From contig NZ_CP045503.2 in NCBI RefSeq assembly GCF_007004545.3, positions 4,558,102-4,622,101 on the forward strand: DNA of 64,000 nt, in the 5' to 3' direction. Positions 8,487-16,837 of this stretch are shown piece after piece. Each line of letters opens with the position of its first letter. Position 1 is the stretch's first letter. This DNA comes from Shewanella eurypsychrophilus (lineage in GTDB: Bacteria; Pseudomonadota; Gammaproteobacteria; Enterobacterales; Shewanellaceae). Both the position numbers and the translations under genes were made by a program. The notes under the pieces are model-generated. The model saw only the letters and a list, made by a program, of their open reading frames with translations. It ran no database searches and was not told where the DNA came from.

Positions 8487-8728
8487 ATATAGCCTCCATG
8501 CAATTGTAAATTATCATCCATTGGACCTTCTCACAAACTTAGATTCAAGTCACTAATATCATTGTAAATAACCACAGTGAAAATATTCAAATGTGTAATA
8601 GTTAAATACATTTAGCACTGACAACTTAATGGTAACGGTTCTTATTAAGATTTAAACTCATTAAGATAGCACAGTGTTTCTGCCTATTCGGGGTAGCACA
8701 CTTAATAATCAAAAAAGGATTTCAAAAA

Positions 8729-9208
8729 ATGAAAATCTCAATCAGTCGTCTCAAGACGATTAGCGCAGTGGCTTTACTCGGTTTCACCAGCCTATTTGGC
8801 TTTACCTCACAGGCTCATGCCAATGAATGTGAACTCACCATCAGCGCTAACGACGCGATGCAGTTCGACACTAAAGAGCTCAGCGTTCCGGCTAGCTGTA
8901 AAGAGGTTACTCTGACGCTAACTCATGCCGGGCAGCTACCAAAAGCCGCTATGGGTCATAACTGGGTACTGACAACAGCAGCCGATATGCAGCCAGTGGC
9001 TAATGACGGCATGGCAGCAGGCGCTGATAAAAACTATGTTAAGGACGGCGACACACGTGTTATTGCTCACACAGATGTCGTCGGCGGTGGCAGTTCAAGC
9101 TCCATTACCTTCAGCACAGAAGCCATGAGCGCTACAGAAACTTACAAATTCTTCTGCTCATTCCCTGGCCATTGGGCAATCATGCAGGGCAGTTTTATTA
9201 TCAAATAA
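8729..9208 (+). CDS. azu: Azurin, periplasmic blue copper electron carrier
   Basis: A 159-residue precursor with a Sec signal peptide ending in AHA (residue 31), leaving a 128-residue mature protein, the same length as Pseudomonas azurin. In mature numbering the expected ligands are present: His46 in MGHNW, Cys112 and His117 in FFCSFPGH, and Met121 in AIMQG. Cys3 and Cys26 form the expected disulfide. Azurin shuttles electrons in the periplasm, for example to cytochrome c peroxidase or nitrite reductase. The ATG follows AAAAGGATTTC. It is monocistronic. The assignment is close to certain; the physiological partner is not known here. Confidence 0.95.
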   Translation: MKISISRLKTISAVALLGFTSLFGFTSQAHANECELTISANDAMQFDTKELSVPASCKEVTLTLTHAGQLPKAAMGHNWVLTTAADMQPVANDGMAAGADKNYVKDGDTRVIAHTDVVGGGSSSSITFSTEAMSATETYKFFCSFPGHWAIMQGSFIIK

Positions 9209-9487
9209 GGTCCTAGATTATAGTTCCTAGGATCTAGATTATTGATTCTAGGAGCTCGTCGCTGATTTATTCTTATCACCCCTGCCGCCTTTCATCACAA
9301 ATCCCATATCTAATAAAGCTTACATCTATCCCTGTTAAAGCCGGTCCTACAATCTGTTTTCGGAGAGTTAAAAACTTAGGGAAATATTAAACTATAAGTG
9401 CTAAGTTTTAAGTTAGTTACCTAGCGTCTAGGTCTAATCCCTAGATAATCGCTCCTGGAAACTTCCCTAAAAATAAAAGGAATTTCT
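9209..9487. other. Intergenic region with CTAGG-rich repeats
   Basis: Just after the azurin stop (9209-9260) lie several CTAGG/CTAGA words in direct and inverted order, similar to those after metR, the cupin and the FMN reductase. The rest (9300-9487) is the likely promoter region of the aldolase-kinase genes. No operator was recognised. A strong AAAAGGAA ribosome site precedes 9488. Confidence 0.5.
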
Positions 9488-11254
9488 ATGCAAAGCTTGT
9501 GGCATGAGCACACCGCCAATCAATTCACTACCCCGCTTGAGTTACGTGTGTATAGCTCACGTCTGCTCGGCCAAGAACCAGCATTAGTGCTGCACGGTGG
9601 TGGCAATACCTCGGTAAAAACCCAAGTTAACAACCTGTTTGGTGAGGCTGAAGAGATACTTTTTGTAAAAGGCAGCGGCTGGGATTTAGAGACCATAGAA
9701 GCGGCTGGTTTTGCGCCCGTTAAGATGGACGTGTTACTGAGTATGGCCAAGTTGCCAGAGTTAAACGACAGCGATATGGTTAAGTATCAACGTGCAGCCA
9801 TGATTGACCCAAACGCACCTAATCCCTCAGTAGAAGCCATTCTGCACGCTATTATCCCTTTCGCTTTTGTCGACCATACCCATGCAGATGCCATAGTGAC
9901 ACTAACCAATACTGGCTCAAGTTCAGGCTCACAGGGTGCAGCGAATATACTGCAGCTGTTTGGCAAACGAGTCTTAGTCATCCCCTATGTGATGCCCGGC
10001 TTTGCACTGGCTAAACAGATCTATGAGATGACCCAAGACATCGACTGGGCCACGATTGAGGGGCTGGTATTAATGAACCATGGACTGTTTACCTTTAGTG
10101 ACGATGCTAAAACGGCTTATGAGAACACCATTAAGCTAGTTACTGAGGCCGAAGCGTTTATCGAAGCGAGTCTGTGCATTACCGCTGAAGCACGGGAAGA
10201 GGCCGATGAAAAACCCCTCGAGTACTGCGATGATGAGATCAATATCGATCTGATTGAACTCGCCCAAATTCGCAAGTTAGTTTCGGCACAAAAAGGCTCA
10301 GCTCAAGTTGCACTACTCAATAGCAGCAAGGGTTCATGTCATATCGCCTCACACCCTATGCTTCACAGTATCGCTAGCCGTGGGCCACTGACACCTGATC
10401 ATGTCATTCGTACTAAGCGTATTCCCGCCATTTTAAATGATGATTTCGATACAGAGCTTGGCCATTATGCCCGAGAGTATATCGAATATTTTGACCGCTA
10501 TCAGAGTGGCCAGACCATGCTCAACTACGCACCCAACTTTGCTATCTGGCAAGGTAAAGCCGCCATCTCTTTCGGCAAGACCGTCGACCAAGCCTTGATC
10601 ATCGAAGATATCACCAGCCACACCTTCGATGCGATATTAACTGCCGAGGCCCTTGGGGGTTATCAAGCGCTGAGCCCAGCTGATATCTTTGCCGTCGAAT
10701 ACTGGGAACTTGAGCAGGCCAAGTTGAAGAAAGCTGCAAGCGTTAGCCATAAGCCTTTACAAGGAAAAATTGCCATGGTCACCTGCGCCGCCACACCTGT
10801 GGGTCAGGCCGTGGTCTCTCACATGGAAGCATTAGGCGCTAATGTGGTCGAGCTCGGTGAACATTTAGAATTTGATAATTTAGATAAATGTCAGGAAGCT
10901 GCCGAAACCGCCATTATCGATTATGGCGGATTAGATATCGTCTGCTGCCTTGGGGATGACCCATCTAACCTTATGTTACTCAGAGCCTGTGAACCCTTTT
11001 TAGCTCATGGTATCAATCCCACAGTATTGTGCGTTAACCATGGCGCACTCCCCGTCATGAATCATGACAGCATCAAGGTGCTACACCTCAACTGCTCATC
11101 GAGTCAGATATTAGTCTCAGCGGATGGCACAAAATTATTAGTGCGAAAAACCAATGGTGAGTATCCGCAAACTGGCATTTTTAACTTGCTCAGCGCGATA
11201 ACTATGATGCTGTCGAGCGAATATGTACCTCACGAAGAAGGGGTAACGGTTTAG
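9488..11254 (+). CDS. Class II aldolase fused to a reduced SDR-like domain
   Basis: A 588-residue two-domain protein. Residues 1-235 resemble class II (zinc) aldolases/adducin: LHGGGNTSVK, FVKGSGWDL, then DHTHADAIV with the metal histidines and LMNHGLFTF with a further histidine. Residues 420-580 resemble a Rossmann short-chain dehydrogenase. Bifunctional rhamnulose-1-phosphate aldolase/alcohol dehydrogenases have this plan but are about 680-700 residues. Here the second domain is short, the glycine-rich loop reads TCAATPVGQ and no YxxxK is seen, so it may not be an active dehydrogenase. It is followed by an LsrK-like kinase, suggesting that it cleaves the phosphorylated product. That link is inference. 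Confidence 0.85.
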   Translation: MQSLWHEHTANQFTTPLELRVYSSRLLGQEPALVLHGGGNTSVKTQVNNLFGEAEEILFVKGSGWDLETIEAAGFAPVKMDVLLSMAKLPELNDSDMVKYQRAAMIDPNAPNPSVEAILHAIIPFAFVDHTHADAIVTLTNTGSSSGSQGAANILQLFGKRVLVIPYVMPGFALAKQIYEMTQDIDWATIEGLVLMNHGLFTFSDDAKTAYENTIKLVTEAEAFIEASLCITAEAREEADEKPLEYCDDEINIDLIELAQIRKLVSAQKGSAQVALLNSSKGSCHIASHPMLHSIASRGPLTPDHVIRTKRIPAILNDDFDTELGHYAREYIEYFDRYQSGQTMLNYAPNFAIWQGKAAISFGKTVDQALIIEDITSHTFDAILTAEALGGYQALSPADIFAVEYWELEQAKLKKAASVSHKPLQGKIAMVTCAATPVGQAVVSHMEALGANVVELGEHLEFDNLDKCQEAAETAIIDYGGLDIVCCLGDDPSNLMLLRACEPFLAHGINPTVLCVNHGALPVMNHDSIKVLHLNCSSSQILVSADGTKLLVRKTNGEYPQTGIFNLLSAITMMLSSEYVPHEEGVTV

Positions 11255-11267
11255 GGCTGAGAAGTAA

Positions 11268-11416
11268 CGAGTTCAAGACAGAGCCAAGACAGTTACGAGT
11301 TACGAGTTACGAGGAAAAGATTAAAACAAAGAAGTGTCGAGGATAAGACAGAGCAAAGAAAGGCTCGAGTAGCGAGGAAGAATAAGGCTGAGAAGTTGCG
11401 AGGATGAGCTAGGGCT
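11268..11416. repeat. Degenerate short-period CGAG repeats
   Basis: The stretch includes a clean 7-bp repeat (GTTACGA, about three copies at 11292-11313) and several scattered words such as GTGTCGAGGA, GTAGCGAGGA and GTTGCGAGGA. It is non-coding and lies between the aldolase gene and the REP pair. It belongs with the other CGAG/CTAG arrays in this window. Confidence 0.6.
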
Positions 11417-11419
11417 AAT

Positions 11420-11485
11420 TGTAGGACCGGCTTAAGCCGGGAAAGATGCAACAGACAAGGATTCGCAGCTAAATCAGCTCCTACA
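11420..11485. repeat. REP pair (BIME-like)
   Basis: Two GTAG-headed hairpin units face each other. TGTAGGACCGGCTTAAGCCGG begins at 11420, and the opposite-strand unit, headed TGTAGGAGCTGATTTAGCTG, begins at 11485 and reads leftwards. The GTAG-plus-hairpin layout is typical of REP sequences mobilised by Y1 (RAYT) transposases. The pair lies in the gap between the aldolase and the kinase genes and may form a large hairpin in the transcript. Confidence 0.75.
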
Positions 11486-11524
11486 TAAATCCTCGAACCT
11501 GGGAATAAGCATAAGGAAATGATG

Positions 11525-13102
11525 ATGGAAAACTATCTGTTAGCCATAGATGCGGGGACGGGCAGCGGCCGTGCTGTGTTGTTTGATTTGCAGGGAAAAC
11601 AAATCTCCGTCGGCCAAGAGGAGTGGCAACATCTCGCCGAAGCGGGCGTCGACAACTCCATGGGTTTCGATTACGACAGTGACTGGCCACTGCTATGTCG
11701 CTGTATCAAACAAGCCATCCATAAGGCGCAAATATCCCCCGAGCAGATCATCGCCGTATCAGCGACTAGTATGCGTGAAGGCATAGTGGTATTTGATCAA
11801 CATGGCACGGAGATCTGGGCGGTAGCCAATGTCGATGCTCGCGCATCGAAACAGGTCATGGCATTGAAAGAATCTTCGCCTGATATCGAATATCGAGATT
11901 ATCAGCAATCGGGACAAACCTTTGCTCTGGGTGCACTACCCCGCTTGTTATGGCTCAAGGAGCATCATCCAGAACTCTATGACAGAGCGAACTGCGTTGC
12001 CATGCTCAGCGACTGGGTATTAGCCAAACTGAGCGGCGTCATTGCCACCGATCCCTCCAATGCTGGCACTACAGGTATATTCTCCCTCGCATCACGTAAC
12101 TGGGTACCAGAGATGGCCGAAGAAGTCGGCCTTAACCCTGCAATATTTCCACCCGTGGTTGAAACAGGCACCAAGATAGGCGAAGTGACAGAGCAAGCGG
12201 CTAGAGAATCTGGCCTAAGTGCTGGCACTGCTGTGGTGATGGGCGGCGGAGATGTACAGCTTGGTGCAGCAGGGCTCGGGGTCGTTAACCTAGGTGACAT
12301 CGCAGTCTTAGGTGGCAGTTTTTGGCAGCAAGTGGTTAATATCGATGCCCAAATGCCACCACCAAAAGATATGTCGATCCGAGTCAATCCTCATGTGATA
12401 ACAGGGCTATCTCAGGCCGAAGGGATCACCTTTTTCAGCGGCTTAGTGATGCGCTGGTTTGTCGACGCCTTCTGTCATCTAGAGAAGCAACTCGCTATCG
12501 AATCTGGAATCGATCCCTATGCCTATATGGAGAAGCTAGCGCAACAAGTCCCTGTGGGCAGCTATGACATTTTGCCAATTTTTTCCGATGCCATGCATTA
12601 TGACCATTGGTATCACGCCGCGCCTTCGTTTATCAATCTGTCACTGGATGCCGACAAGAGCAACCCGGCTTGCCTGTTTCGTAGCCTGCAGGAAAATGCC
12701 TGTATTGTCTCGGCGATTAACCTTGAAAATATTCAGGCATTCAGTCAACCCCATGCAAACAAAGCAGATCAGCCTATCGTCTTTGCTGGCGGTGCGAGTA
12801 AAGGTTTTCTATGGCCACAGATCCTCGCCGATGTCACCGGCAGAAAAGTCAAAATCCCTCAAGTCAAAGAGGCGACCTCTTTGGGCTGCGCCATGGCCGC
12901 AGGGGTAGGAATAGGCGTCTACGCCAGTATTAAATCCGCCGCCGATTCGATTGTCTGCTGGGAAAAAGAATATCTACCGAACATGGACAACTACCAGCAT
13001 TATCAAGCACTAAAAGAGCGCTGGATACTTGTATACGAACAGCAACTCAAGCTGGTCGATAAGGGACTCACCCACTCAATGTGGCAAGCACCGGGACTTT
13101 AA
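11525..13102 (+). CDS. lsrK: Autoinducer-2 kinase LsrK-like (FGGY family)
   Basis: A 525-residue FGGY carbohydrate kinase that closely follows LsrK, which phosphorylates the AI-2 precursor DPD in the cytoplasm. Matching blocks include YLLAIDAGTGSGRAV (phosphate loop), SMREGIVVFD, WAVANVDARA, LSDWVLAKLSG, DPSNAGTTGI, GGGDVQLGAAGLGV, WYHAAPSFINLS, FAGGASKGFLWPQILADV, EATSLGCAMAAGVG, and a C-terminus ending GLTHS(M)WQAPGL. Length agrees with E. coli LsrK (530). Three ATGs in a row follow AAGGAA; I take the third (11525) for spacing, the first being 11519. No Lsr transporter, LsrR, LsrF or LsrG is adjacent. The enzyme family is strongly supported, the substrate less so. Confidence 0.88.
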   Translation: MENYLLAIDAGTGSGRAVLFDLQGKQISVGQEEWQHLAEAGVDNSMGFDYDSDWPLLCRCIKQAIHKAQISPEQIIAVSATSMREGIVVFDQHGTEIWAVANVDARASKQVMALKESSPDIEYRDYQQSGQTFALGALPRLLWLKEHHPELYDRANCVAMLSDWVLAKLSGVIATDPSNAGTTGIFSLASRNWVPEMAEEVGLNPAIFPPVVETGTKIGEVTEQAARESGLSAGTAVVMGGGDVQLGAAGLGVVNLGDIAVLGGSFWQQVVNIDAQMPPPKDMSIRVNPHVITGLSQAEGITFFSGLVMRWFVDAFCHLEKQLAIESGIDPYAYMEKLAQQVPVGSYDILPIFSDAMHYDHWYHAAPSFINLSLDADKSNPACLFRSLQENACIVSAINLENIQAFSQPHANKADQPIVFAGGASKGFLWPQILADVTGRKVKIPQVKEATSLGCAMAAGVGIGVYASIKSAADSIVCWEKEYLPNMDNYQHYQALKERWILVYEQQLKLVDKGLTHSMWQAPGL

Positions 13103-13108
13103 AAAATT

Positions 13109-13173
13109 GTAGGACCGGCTTTAGCCGGGAGAGATGAAACAAACAAAGCATCGCAGCTAAAGCAGCTCCTACA
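13109..13173. repeat. REP pair (BIME-like)
   Basis: Same design as the element at 11420-11485. A TGTAGGACCGGCTTTAGCCG unit is followed after about 20 bases by an inverted TGTAGGAGCTGCTTTAGCTG unit. It lies just after the lsrK-like stop. The two copies flank the kinase gene. Confidence 0.75.
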
Positions 13174-13236
13174 TGAGAGCTGGATGCTCCTAGGAACTCG
13201 TTCCTAGGTTCTAAAAACTAGTAAACAGGAACCGCT

Positions 13237-13611
13237 ATGTACTTAACCAATGAATCTGAACATGACTATCGCTTCGGCGACTATGGTCCTAAATACCTCA
13301 CCAATGGCCCAAGAGTTGATTTTGGCATTGTGGTGATAACTCCCGGCGAGGCGCATCCCTGTCATAAACATGTCACTCAGGAGGAGTCATTTCTGGTGCT
13401 TGAGGGGGAATGTACAGTTTATGTTGATGGCGAGCCAGTTCTGATAAAAGAGGGCGACTATCTACGCTGTGAGCCCGGAGAGTCTCACCAGTTTAGCAAC
13501 GAAAGTGACAGCAACTTTAAGGCGGTATTTGTTAAAGCGGCCCATTGCGAAATCAAAGACAGTGTCTATATTGATTGGCAGCCGGGCCAGCCCTTCTTAA
13601 AAGAGGAGTGA
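13237..13611 (+). CDS. Small single-domain cupin
   Basis: A 124-residue cytoplasmic cupin. Motif 1 is visible as HPCHKHVTQEESFLVLEGE and motif 2 as GDYLRCEPGESHQFSN, giving the usual His/Glu/His metal site. Cupins of this size act as sugar isomerases, epimerases, dioxygenases or ligand binders. Its place after the aldolase and LsrK-like kinase on the same strand suggests a role in the same pathway, for example isomerising the phosphorylated sugar as LsrG does; this is inference. The ATG follows AACAGGAACCGCT. A CTAGG-rich patch follows the stop. Confidence 0.82.
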   Translation: MYLTNESEHDYRFGDYGPKYLTNGPRVDFGIVVITPGEAHPCHKHVTQEESFLVLEGECTVYVDGEPVLIKEGDYLRCEPGESHQFSNESDSNFKAVFVKAAHCEIKDSVYIDWQPGQPFLKEE

Positions 13612-13648
13612 AAGAGGTCCTAGGACCTAGGTTCTAGGTTCTATAAAC

Positions 13649-14185
13649 CTAAACAACTTCTTGATGTAGCTTAAATACAGCCTCGGTAAGCGCTTGCTTT
13701 AGCTCATCGTTTTTAAGCTCGCCCTTTTCCATATCGAAGTTATCGAAGAAGCTTGGGATAGACAGGCTGGCTTTCACATCGGCAGCAAAATAGGGAGCTG
13801 AACCTGCGGCTGCAGCTAATACGGTTTTCGCTCCGCCAGGTCCAGGCGAAGTCGCTAGCAGTACCATAGGCTTATTCTGAAATACCTTCATGTCGATGCG
13901 TGATGTCCAATCGAACAGGTTCTTGTAAGCTGCCGTGTATGAGCCGTTATGCTCGGCAAATGAGATGATGATGCCATCAGCCTGACCCAGTTTGGCAAAG
14001 AACTTCTGTGCCAGCTCATGTTGACCTAACTCCTCTTCTCTATCTTGGCTAAAGATAGGCATCTCATAGTCATTGATATCGAGTATCTCGACATCGGCAC
14101 CTTCAACCAGTGAAGCTGCATAAGTCGCTAGCTGCTTATTGATAGATTTACTGCTGTTACTTGCTGCAAAGGCTAATAGTTTCAT
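13649..14185 (-). CDS. NAD(P)H-dependent FMN reductase family protein
   Basis: A 178-residue flavodoxin-fold reductase. The phosphate loop is FAASNSSKSINKQL near the N-terminus, followed by the FSQDRE and GIIISFAEHNGSYTAAYKNLFDW segments that form the FMN site, and the LLATSPGPGGAK loop. Such enzymes (SsuE/ArsH/YieF type) reduce FMN, quinones or chromate. I start at the ATG at 14185 (MKLLAFAASNSS); the upstream 27 codons are encoded by a 27-bp tandem repeat and are not family sequence. It is convergent with the cupin and downstream of the Bcr/CflA exporter on the same strand. Confidence 0.87.
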   Translation of the reverse strand: MKLLAFAASNSSKSINKQLATYAASLVEGADVEILDINDYEMPIFSQDREEELGQHELAQKFFAKLGQADGIIISFAEHNGSYTAAYKNLFDWTSRIDMKVFQNKPMVLLATSPGPGGAKTVLAAAAGSAPYFAADVKASLSIPSFFDNFDMEKGELKNDELKQALTEAVFKLHQEVV

Positions 14186-14213
14186 AATAATTCTCTCTTT
14201 CACTGATTTTAGG

Positions 14214-14304
14214 AGCCGCTTAGGGCTGGTTTTATTCACAAGCCGCTCGAGGCTGACTTTCTTCACAAGCTGCTCAAGGCTGATTTTTAGAGCCGCTTAG
14301 GGCT
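14214..14304. repeat. 27-bp tandem repeat with internal palindromes
   Basis: Units start at 14214, 14241, 14268 and 14291. Each begins AGC(C/T)GCT followed by AGGGCT or AAGGCT, so each unit contains an AGCC/GGCT-type dyad. The third unit is shortened and the last is partial. The array fills the gap between the exporter stop (14303) and the FMN reductase. Confidence 0.75.
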
Positions 14305-15577
14305 ATAGTGATCTGCAAGGCTCTATAGCATTGCTTTCGGTCGATAATTCTGAATTTTCGCTACAAGAGCGAGTATATAAATAGGTGCTACACATGGCTG
14401 CACTGGCACACGCTAGCCCCATAAAAGACAGTAATACTGCAGGGGACTGTGCATGGGACAAGCTGATCGCACCACTAAAAGCTGCACCTAACGCGAACTG
14501 ACATAAGCCAAATACGCCCGAAATAGCACCGCCTTGAGTCGGATAAAATGACATAGCAGCTGAAATAGCATTAGCCGAAATCATTCCTAGCAAGATATTG
14601 AAAATAAACACTGCAATCACGATAGCCGTTAACGGTGCCTGCATCTGTGCGAGTACGAAGAACAAGAAGCTGAGTGGCCCGAGTAACAAACCGGCGATAA
14701 TGGCTTTCTTATTTGGGGCTATCTTGGCTAATACCTTAGCGCTTAGCAGGCTGCCAGATATCATCGCCAGCGCATTTAACCCTAACAGATAACTGTAGTT
14801 TTCTGGACTGACCTTAAAAAAGTCGATATAGACAAAAGCAGAGCCTGCAACAAAGGAAAACAACGCCGCAAAACCAAAGCCACCGAGGAAGATAAAAGCA
14901 ATCGGCAATGGCTGTTTGAATATAGCGATAAAGTCGGCGAGTGATGAACTGCTAGTCACTTGTTCTCGCTTATCATTTTTAACCTTGTCACTCTTAGTCA
15001 CTTCTGAACTATTTACACTTTCAAGCTTTTCACTGTGGGTAAATAAGCTCAACACAAAAGCAAAGACACCGACACCAGCGAGCACGTAAAAGATCTCCTC
15101 CCAGCTACCATGCTTAAGTATTTGACCACCTATCATAGGTGCGACTAACGGCGCGATAACCACTGTAGCCATCACATAAGTGATGATTTGTGAGCCTTTT
15201 TGAATATCGAACTTTTGCTGGATCATAGCAAAACACACCACAGAACTTGCACCACCAATAGCTTGGAATATACGAGCAAGGTAGAGGCCTTCACTGCTCT
15301 CAACAAGAGGAACAGCCAAACTTGAAAGAGTAAAAATAACTAAGCCTGACAGTAATAGATTCAGCTTGTTGAATCGGTCAGCCAACAAACCAAACACAGG
15401 CTGGGCCAAAGCAAAAGCGAGCAAAAATACCGCCACTGACATCTCCATATCATTAATAGACACAGATAATGAGCTCGCCATTGTAGGCAGCGCTGGCAGA
15501 TACATATCAATGGCTAATGGAGACAGTCCAAATAATAGGGCGGTGACTAGAATGTAGAGTTTTATGTTGTGCTGCAT
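14303..15577 (-). CDS. Bcr/CflA-family multidrug MFS exporter
   Basis: A 424-residue major facilitator protein with about 12 hydrophobic segments. The first helix and loop (LSPLAIDMYLPALPTMA) and the Q-x-x-F-G-L-L-A-D-R-F loop 2-3 motif (QPVFGLLADRFNK), followed by ARIFQAIGGASSVVCFAMI, are typical of Bcr/CflA drug:proton antiporters. A charged, lysine/serine-rich central loop (about 185-215) joins the halves. The ATG follows AAGGAGATGCT. A LysR regulator lies divergently at 15757, which probably controls it. The drug or metabolite exported cannot be told from sequence. Confidence 0.9.
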   Translation of the reverse strand: MQHNIKLYILVTALLFGLSPLAIDMYLPALPTMASSLSVSINDMEMSVAVFLLAFALAQPVFGLLADRFNKLNLLLSGLVIFTLSSLAVPLVESSEGLYLARIFQAIGGASSVVCFAMIQQKFDIQKGSQIITYVMATVVIAPLVAPMIGGQILKHGSWEEIFYVLAGVGVFAFVLSLFTHSEKLESVNSSEVTKSDKVKNDKREQVTSSSSLADFIAIFKQPLPIAFIFLGGFGFAALFSFVAGSAFVYIDFFKVSPENYSYLLGLNALAMISGSLLSAKVLAKIAPNKKAIIAGLLLGPLSFLFFVLAQMQAPLTAIVIAVFIFNILLGMISANAISAAMSFYPTQGGAISGVFGLCQFALGAAFSGAISLSHAQSPAVLLSFMGLACASAAMCSTYLYTRSCSENSELSTESNAIEPCRSL

Positions 15578-15756
15578 AGCATCTCCTTATGCCCTTTTGC
15601 TTTGCAGAACTCGAAGGTTCCAAATCCAGCCTCAGACACGAATCACAATGGTTGGTCACAAGCCTTAATGGCAAAGCTTGTTACATTCAATAGTGATAAG
15701 TGTATATTGATAGTTATTCAAGATTAATAACCCTAATTGATAAAGACTATTTCCAT

Positions 15757-16659
15757 ATGACTATGAATAAGCTTTTTGATGGTGTCATGGTGTTCACCCA
15801 AGTGGTGAAAACTGGCGGTTTCTCAGCCGCGGCTGAGCTGATGGGGCATTCCACATCTTATATCAGTAAGGAAGTAAACAAGCTTGAAGAGAGGCTTGGC
15901 GTGCGCTTACTAAATCGTACCACCCGCTCCATCGGTCTGACACCTGAGGGCAAAGCTTACTATCAAGAGTGCCAGCAGCTAGTCGCCGATGCTGAGCAAG
16001 CGGTCAATATGCTGACCCAACATGAGGTTGCACCTAAAGGCACCCTGAGACTCAGCACGCCCGTTGGTTTTGGTAATAACTATTTACAGCCCATTCTAGC
16101 TGAATATATGCGTCTCTATCCTAACGTATCTTTAGAGCTCGACCTCAATGACCGCAAGGTTGATGTGGTTGCAGAAGGTTACGATCTGGCCATACGCGCT
16201 TCGCTGCAGCTCGAAGAATCCAGTCTTATCTGCCGCAAGGTGTTTAGCTGTAAAGGCTATATTGTTGCCAGCCCTGGTTACCTATCTAAGCATGGCCGCC
16301 CCCACCATCCACAAGAATTAAGCCGTCATAATTGCTTCTGTTACAGCAATCATAAATCACCGAATAAGTGGCAGTTTAATGATAAAGAAGGCAAGTCTTA
16401 CTCCGTCGATGTCAGGCAAAAACTGGTCTGTAACAGCGCCGAAATGGAGCTGGCACTGGTTTTAGATGATCTGGGGATCTGCCGATTACCTATGTTCTAT
16501 ATGGAAGAAGAAATAAAGTCAGGCAAGCTTGAGATCCTATTTGAAGATCTACCCGCTCCAGAAATTGATGTATTTGTGGTCTACCCGAGTCGCAAACATC
16601 TATCCCCTAAAGTACGGGCTTTTATCGATTTAACTGTTGATTACCTTTCCAGCAGATAA
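15757..16659 (+). CDS. LysR-family regulator, divergent from the exporter
   Basis: A 300-residue regulator starting at the ATG at 15757 (15763 is also possible). The helix-turn-helix is FTQVVKTGGFSAAAELMGHSTSYISKEVNKLEERLGVRLLNRTTRSIGLT, and the DNA-binding domain ends near residue 60. The rest is a periplasmic-binding-like effector domain (GTLRLSTPVGFG, AEGYDLAIRAS). It resembles the PecT/DmlR-like subgroup that often sits beside MFS exporters. The 180-bp intergenic gap to the exporter contains A/T-rich dyads (15690-15730) that could be a LysR site, though I see no clean T-N11-A box. Confidence 0.88.
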   Translation: MTMNKLFDGVMVFTQVVKTGGFSAAAELMGHSTSYISKEVNKLEERLGVRLLNRTTRSIGLTPEGKAYYQECQQLVADAEQAVNMLTQHEVAPKGTLRLSTPVGFGNNYLQPILAEYMRLYPNVSLELDLNDRKVDVVAEGYDLAIRASLQLEESSLICRKVFSCKGYIVASPGYLSKHGRPHHPQELSRHNCFCYSNHKSPNKWQFNDKEGKSYSVDVRQKLVCNSAEMELALVLDDLGICRLPMFYMEEEIKSGKLEILFEDLPAPEIDVFVVYPSRKHLSPKVRAFIDLTVDYLSSR

Positions 16660-16837
16660 AGCCTGTTTAATACAGCTAAGCCGCTATACAAGTGACCTAA
16701 AAGTTCTTAGCAAAATATCTTTAAACACATGTTAGAATATTGAGCTGTTTTCATTTAATTTGTTAAATTTTCATTAGGTTGCACCTTCCCTTTCAATGTG
16801 AAAGCTATTTCAGAGTGCGCCTGTAGCCTTTATATGG
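16660..16837. other. Intergenic, promoter region of the symporter fusion
   Basis: AT-rich gap after the LysR stop. No terminator hairpin and no recognisable operator were seen. Confidence 0.4.

Noticed and set aside
10433..10621. Minus-strand frame inside the aldolase gene
   Set aside because: Antisense shadow of a well supported coding region; same for the other long antisense frames in lsrK, the STAND gene and the RND pump.
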